From Nevskia soli DSM 19509 (GTDB lineage: Bacteria; Pseudomonadota; Gammaproteobacteria; Nevskiales; Nevskiaceae), in contig NZ_JONR01000064.1 of the NCBI RefSeq assembly GCF_000711955.1, forward strand, positions 1 through 17,241: a stretch of 17,241 nucleotides of DNA, given 5' to 3'. Each line of letters begins with the position of its first letter. The first letter of the stretch is position 1. The notes beneath the pieces are model-generated. The model had not been told where the DNA came from and searched no databases. It saw only the letters and a list, made by a program, of their open reading frames with translations. This document shows positions 15,244 through 17,241 of the stretch, piece by piece. Made by a program: the position numbers and the translations under genes.

Positions 15244-15758
15244 CAGACTAAACAATGGCGGGCCTTGTTGACCCTATCATACAGCGTGCGCCTCGTAACA
15301 CCCTCGCTGAATGACGGTTTTCAGCTCACGTCTAGACTTCGCCCTCTGCCCGCTCCGTCTCGCTGTTGAACTGAAGGTTCAGATAGACCCATCGGTCGTC
15401 TAATGACTTCATTGAGGCGCCGTGTTTCAGACGCCGGCCGTCCAGCTGTGGCCCACTGCGACCACGCAGCCCTGTTCTGCAGCTGGCAAGGGTGCGCACC
15501 GCGCACAGGCGGCTGCCGGCCGAGGCTGTGTGAAAACCCATTCTGCGATTTATATCTTCAGTCAATTTTTCGCACGTGACGAATAATTCGTCCACTCCGC
15601 ACAATTATCTGGTCATTTCCAATGACTTTTTGGGGTACTTTTCTTCATCAGAATTCAGCTTCTGGAGTTTTCACACAGCCTCGGCCCGTTGCGGACGGTG
15701 GTGACTGACCGGTTTGGGGTATCGTATTTCGCTGAACATTTCATTGAACGGGTCACGC
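15244..15758. other. Intergenic region between RCC1 lipoprotein and LprI-like gene
   Basis: This 515-base stretch holds the start region of the leftward RCC1 gene, a possible -10 box TATGAT (15276-15281, minus strand), and the MITE-like element at 15518-15686. Between 15336 and 15517 a minus-strand frame ends in a protein-like tail (MKSLDDRWVYLNLQFNSE), which may be a gene fragment but is too short to call. The right end contains the leader of the LprI-like gene with no clear promoter. Confidence 0.5.
15518..15686. mobile_element. MITE-like element with 16-bp perfect terminal inverted repeats and flanking GGCC
   Basis: GAGGCTGTGTGAAAAC (15522-15537) is repeated as an exact reverse complement at 15667-15682. 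GGCC flanks both sides (15518-15521 and 15683-15686), consistent with a 4-bp target duplication; because GGCC is palindromic it also extends the inverted repeat to 20 bp. The 161-bp interior is AT-rich, carries no transposase, and contains a further small palindrome GACGAAT-A-ATTCGTC (15578-15592). The terminus resembles those of some insertion sequences, so this is best read as a non-autonomous derivative mobilised by a transposase encoded elsewhere. The parental family is not assigned with confidence. Confidence 0.75.
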
Positions 15759-16208
15759 ATGGCTCTGAATTATTCACGCTCGTACGTGGCTGCCACCATC
15801 TTGGTGGGCTTGATGGCGCAACCCCTTATGTGCGGGGCCTCTGGGAGTCAAGCTGCTGATGAGGATTCGAAAGACTTGGACTGTTCCGGCGCCCCCGACC
15901 AGCGAACGTCGTGGCTTTGCGCCAAGCGCGACTTTGCTGCGCTCGACACTCAACTTAATGCCGTATACCGGAAGCTCAAGAGCAGTTTGAACAAGGACGA
16001 CGCCCAACGTCTGGTTGTAGCGCAGAGGGCCTGGCTCACTTATGTGAATGCGGATTGCCTGTTCAGTCCAGGTCCACCACCAAATGCCAAGGGCACGTTC
16101 TCCGCATTTCCCAACACGTTATACGCTCTGCAGCACCAAAATTGTCAAAATGGCCATTGGGAAACACGGTTAAAAATACTCCAGCAAGATGTCCTTGATT
16201 TGCCATGA
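15759..16208 (+). CDS. Exported LprI-like protein (DUF1311 / lysozyme-inhibitor LprI family)
   Basis: A 149-residue protein with an N-terminal signal (SRSYVAATILVGLMAQPLMCG, cut here as hydrophobic residues 8-26; cleavage probably near SQAA-D at 33). The mature part has the family signature: DCSGAPDQRTSWLCAKRDF (Cys42, Cys54), then LDTQLNAVYRKL, then LVVAQRAWLTYVNADC (Cys100) and a final Cys129 before a Leu-rich helix. The four cysteines should form two disulfides in the periplasm. LprI of mycobacteria inhibits lysozyme, but most proteobacterial members are uncharacterised, so inhibition is only a family-based possibility. ATG 15759 is chosen since it directly opens the signal peptide; an upstream TTG at 15714 is unlikely. 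It starts about 75 bases right of the MITE-like element. Confidence 0.82.
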   Translation: MALNYSRSYVAATILVGLMAQPLMCGASGSQAADEDSKDLDCSGAPDQRTSWLCAKRDFAALDTQLNAVYRKLKSSLNKDDAQRLVVAQRAWLTYVNADCLFSPGPPPNAKGTFSAFPNTLYALQHQNCQNGHWETRLKILQQDVLDLP

Positions 16209-16271
16209 CTCAAAGGGCATTAGAAGCTTTACCAAGGGGGTCTGCTCGCTATAGACGGCCAAGGCTTGAGG

Positions 16272-16299
16272 GACCGGCCACGGCCCATTGCGGCCGGTC
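16272..16299. terminator. 8-bp hairpin downstream of the LprI-like gene
   Basis: GACCGGCC (16272-16279) and GGCCGGTC (16292-16299) pair perfectly across a 12-base loop, 63 bases after the stop. No U-tract follows. The loop and right arm (16281-16298) match 15682-15699, next to the MITE-like element, at 16 of 18 positions, so this may be a small interspersed repeat rather than a dedicated terminator. Confidence 0.3.
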
Positions 16300-16403
16300 G
16301 CCAGTGACTGCTTCGGAGGAAGCAAACTGTGATCTACCTCACAGTTTCGTCCGACCCTGTCGCGGACCATCGTCAAGGAAGTGGGCGGGCACGTGATTTA
16401 CAT

Positions 16404-16856
16404 ATGAAAAAGGCACTGACAATACTGGGTGGGATCTTTCTATTGATCTTGCTCTCCGGCGGTGCGCTCTTTGCTTACATGGCGGTCATCGGTCCAAAAC
16501 TGGATGTTTCCAGCAAGGCCTATGTCGACCAGACGGTGCGCAAGGTCGCTCTGAACTGGTCCGCCGACAGCCTAATTGCCGAGGGATGTTCCGACTTCCA
16601 CAAGAACGCCAGCGACGAGCAGATTCACGCCGTATTCCGCCATCTCGCCACGTTAGGTAAGCTGACGGAGTACCAAGGATCAAAAGGTGAGGCTAACCTC
16701 AATCTGACGCCCAAAGGCTTGATTGTGACCGCGGCCTACCAGGCACGGGCCAGCTTCGAGCATGGTGAGGCTCGTTTCAACGTGACCGTGCTCCAGGTCG
16801 GCGGGGAGTGGCGGATTCTGGGGTTCTATGTGGATTCACCCACTTTGATGCAATAG
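16404..16856 (+). CDS. Small membrane-anchored protein of unknown function
   Basis: A 150-residue protein with one N-terminal hydrophobic helix (MKKALTILGGIFLLILLSGG onward, about residues 4-27), which may be an uncleaved anchor or a signal peptide. The exported part begins SSKAYVDQTVRKVALNW and continues with alternating helices and strands: LATLGKLTEYQGSKGEANL, TAAYQARASFEHGEARFNV, and GEWRILGFYVDSPTL. This strand pattern and ending resemble small cystatin/NTF2-like domains of uncharacterised exported proteins; that fold call is inference. ATG 16404 is chosen because it starts the hydrophobic helix; the frame open to 16329 is not protein-like. The ribosome site is weak. It lies 195 bases after the LprI-like gene in the same direction, so co-transcription is uncertain. 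Confidence 0.75.
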   Translation: MKKALTILGGIFLLILLSGGALFAYMAVIGPKLDVSSKAYVDQTVRKVALNWSADSLIAEGCSDFHKNASDEQIHAVFRHLATLGKLTEYQGSKGEANLNLTPKGLIVTAAYQARASFEHGEARFNVTVLQVGGEWRILGFYVDSPTLMQ

Positions 16857-17052
16857 CCAGAATGATGACGGCTAGCTGGAGTCGGCCCGAAGCCGCCCTT
16901 GGTGAACGACCGCTCCCGAGCAGCCAAATGCGGCAGCCACTGGAGTTGGAAATCTGGATCGGCTCAGAAGTAGAGTGGAGGCCTGTTGAACCGCAAATGC
17001 GATTCCAGCCGATGTGGTTCATTCAGCGTAGGGCGACAGAGGAGCACGCTAC

Positions 17053-17241
17053 GTGACCAAGCATTCCGGTTCTTGCCTTTGTGCGGCTGTCAGGTTTGAA
17101 ATCGACGGAGACTTTGAACGCTTCTACCTGTGTCATTGCGAATACTGCCGCAAAGATACGGGTTCGGCGCACGCCGCAAATTTATTCACTGCCAAAGCAG
17201 CGTTAAGATGGCTCTCTGGACAGGAGAAAGCTACGCAGTTC
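17053..17241 (+). CDS. GFA-family zinc protein, N-terminal part, cut by window end
   Basis: The first 63 codons of a GFA/CENP-V domain protein (the family named after glutathione-dependent formaldehyde-activating enzyme). The start is GTG 17053 with a strong AGAGGAG ribosome site at 17038-17044. Visible zinc ligands are Cys8 and Cys10 (GSCLCAAVRFEI) and the cluster LCHCEYCRKDTGSAHAANLF with Cys27, Cys29 and Cys32, the family's classic CxC and CHCxxCRK-x-TGS motifs. The protein normally runs to 110-160 residues, so more than half is missing here only because the window stops. Most bacterial members have unverified activity, and glutathione or formaldehyde chemistry should not be assumed. It is probably cytoplasmic. 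Confidence 0.9.
   Translation, partial: MTKHSGSCLCAAVRFEIDGDFERFYLCHCEYCRKDTGSAHAANLFTAKAALRWLSGQEKATQF

Noticed and set aside
15332..15604. Minus-strand frame running through the MITE-like element
   Set aside because: It crosses the terminal repeat and the AT-rich interior; only its last 25 or so codons look protein-like, too little to call a gene.
16857..17052. Plus-strand frame of about 80 codons between the membrane protein and the GFA gene
   Set aside because: It overlaps the preceding gene in another frame and lacks a ribosome site; the composition is not convincing.

Overview
The window is high-GC bacterial DNA. Gene families (two exported amidase-signature enzymes, a DUF969/DUF979/DUF2891 operon, an LprI-type protein, a GFA-type protein) and REP-like palindromes fit a Gammaproteobacterium, perhaps of the Xanthomonadales/Nevskiales kind. 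That placement is an inference; no rRNA or other marker gene is present. No tRNA, rRNA, CRISPR array or intact transposase gene was seen.

Layout. 229-2259 (+) is a Sec-exported amidase, convergent across a hairpin with 2333-3961 (-), a lipoprotein with a long Ser/Gly linker and a C-terminal domain that looks like the phosphodiester glycosidase (NAGPA/DUF2233-like) family. Divergent from it, 4348-5997 (+) is a secreted right-handed parallel beta-helix protein. 6064-6444 (-) and 6822-7538 (+) are divergently transcribed genes of an unrecognised family. They are paralogues: one carries one copy of a domain centred on W-x2-TGLR-x2-D, the other a full-length copy plus a second divergent copy. A palindrome overlapping a candidate promoter lies between them. 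7539-8290 holds two tandem hairpin repeats, a small membrane zinc-ribbon gene and a solo repeat arm.

8296-10998 (-) is a compact three-gene operon, DUF969-DUF979-DUF2891, with overlapping or nearly overlapping junctions. The two DUF-named membrane subunits belong to families associated with 5-oxoproline uptake; the DUF2891 protein is uncharacterised. A 600-base repeat-bearing intergenic stretch separates it from a second amidase (11602-13200, +) with a Tat signal. Both amidases have the Lys-cisSer-Ser triad in exact family spacing.

From about 13.48 kb onward base composition is visibly less GC-rich. A 3'-terminal gene remnant (13288-13470) sits at the boundary. It is followed by a lipoprotein with seven RCC1-like repeats and an unrecognised C-terminal domain, a 161-bp MITE-like element with perfect 16-bp termini and flanking GGCC, an LprI-like gene, a small membrane-anchored protein, and the first 63 codons of a GFA-family zinc protein cut by the window end.

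Most intact genes encode exported or membrane proteins, so the window reads as a cell-envelope and nutrient-scavenging accessory region rather than one pathway. No complete known defence or secretion system was found. The best candidates for something undescribed are the TGLR-domain gene pair with its operator-like palindrome and the RCC1 propeller lipoprotein.
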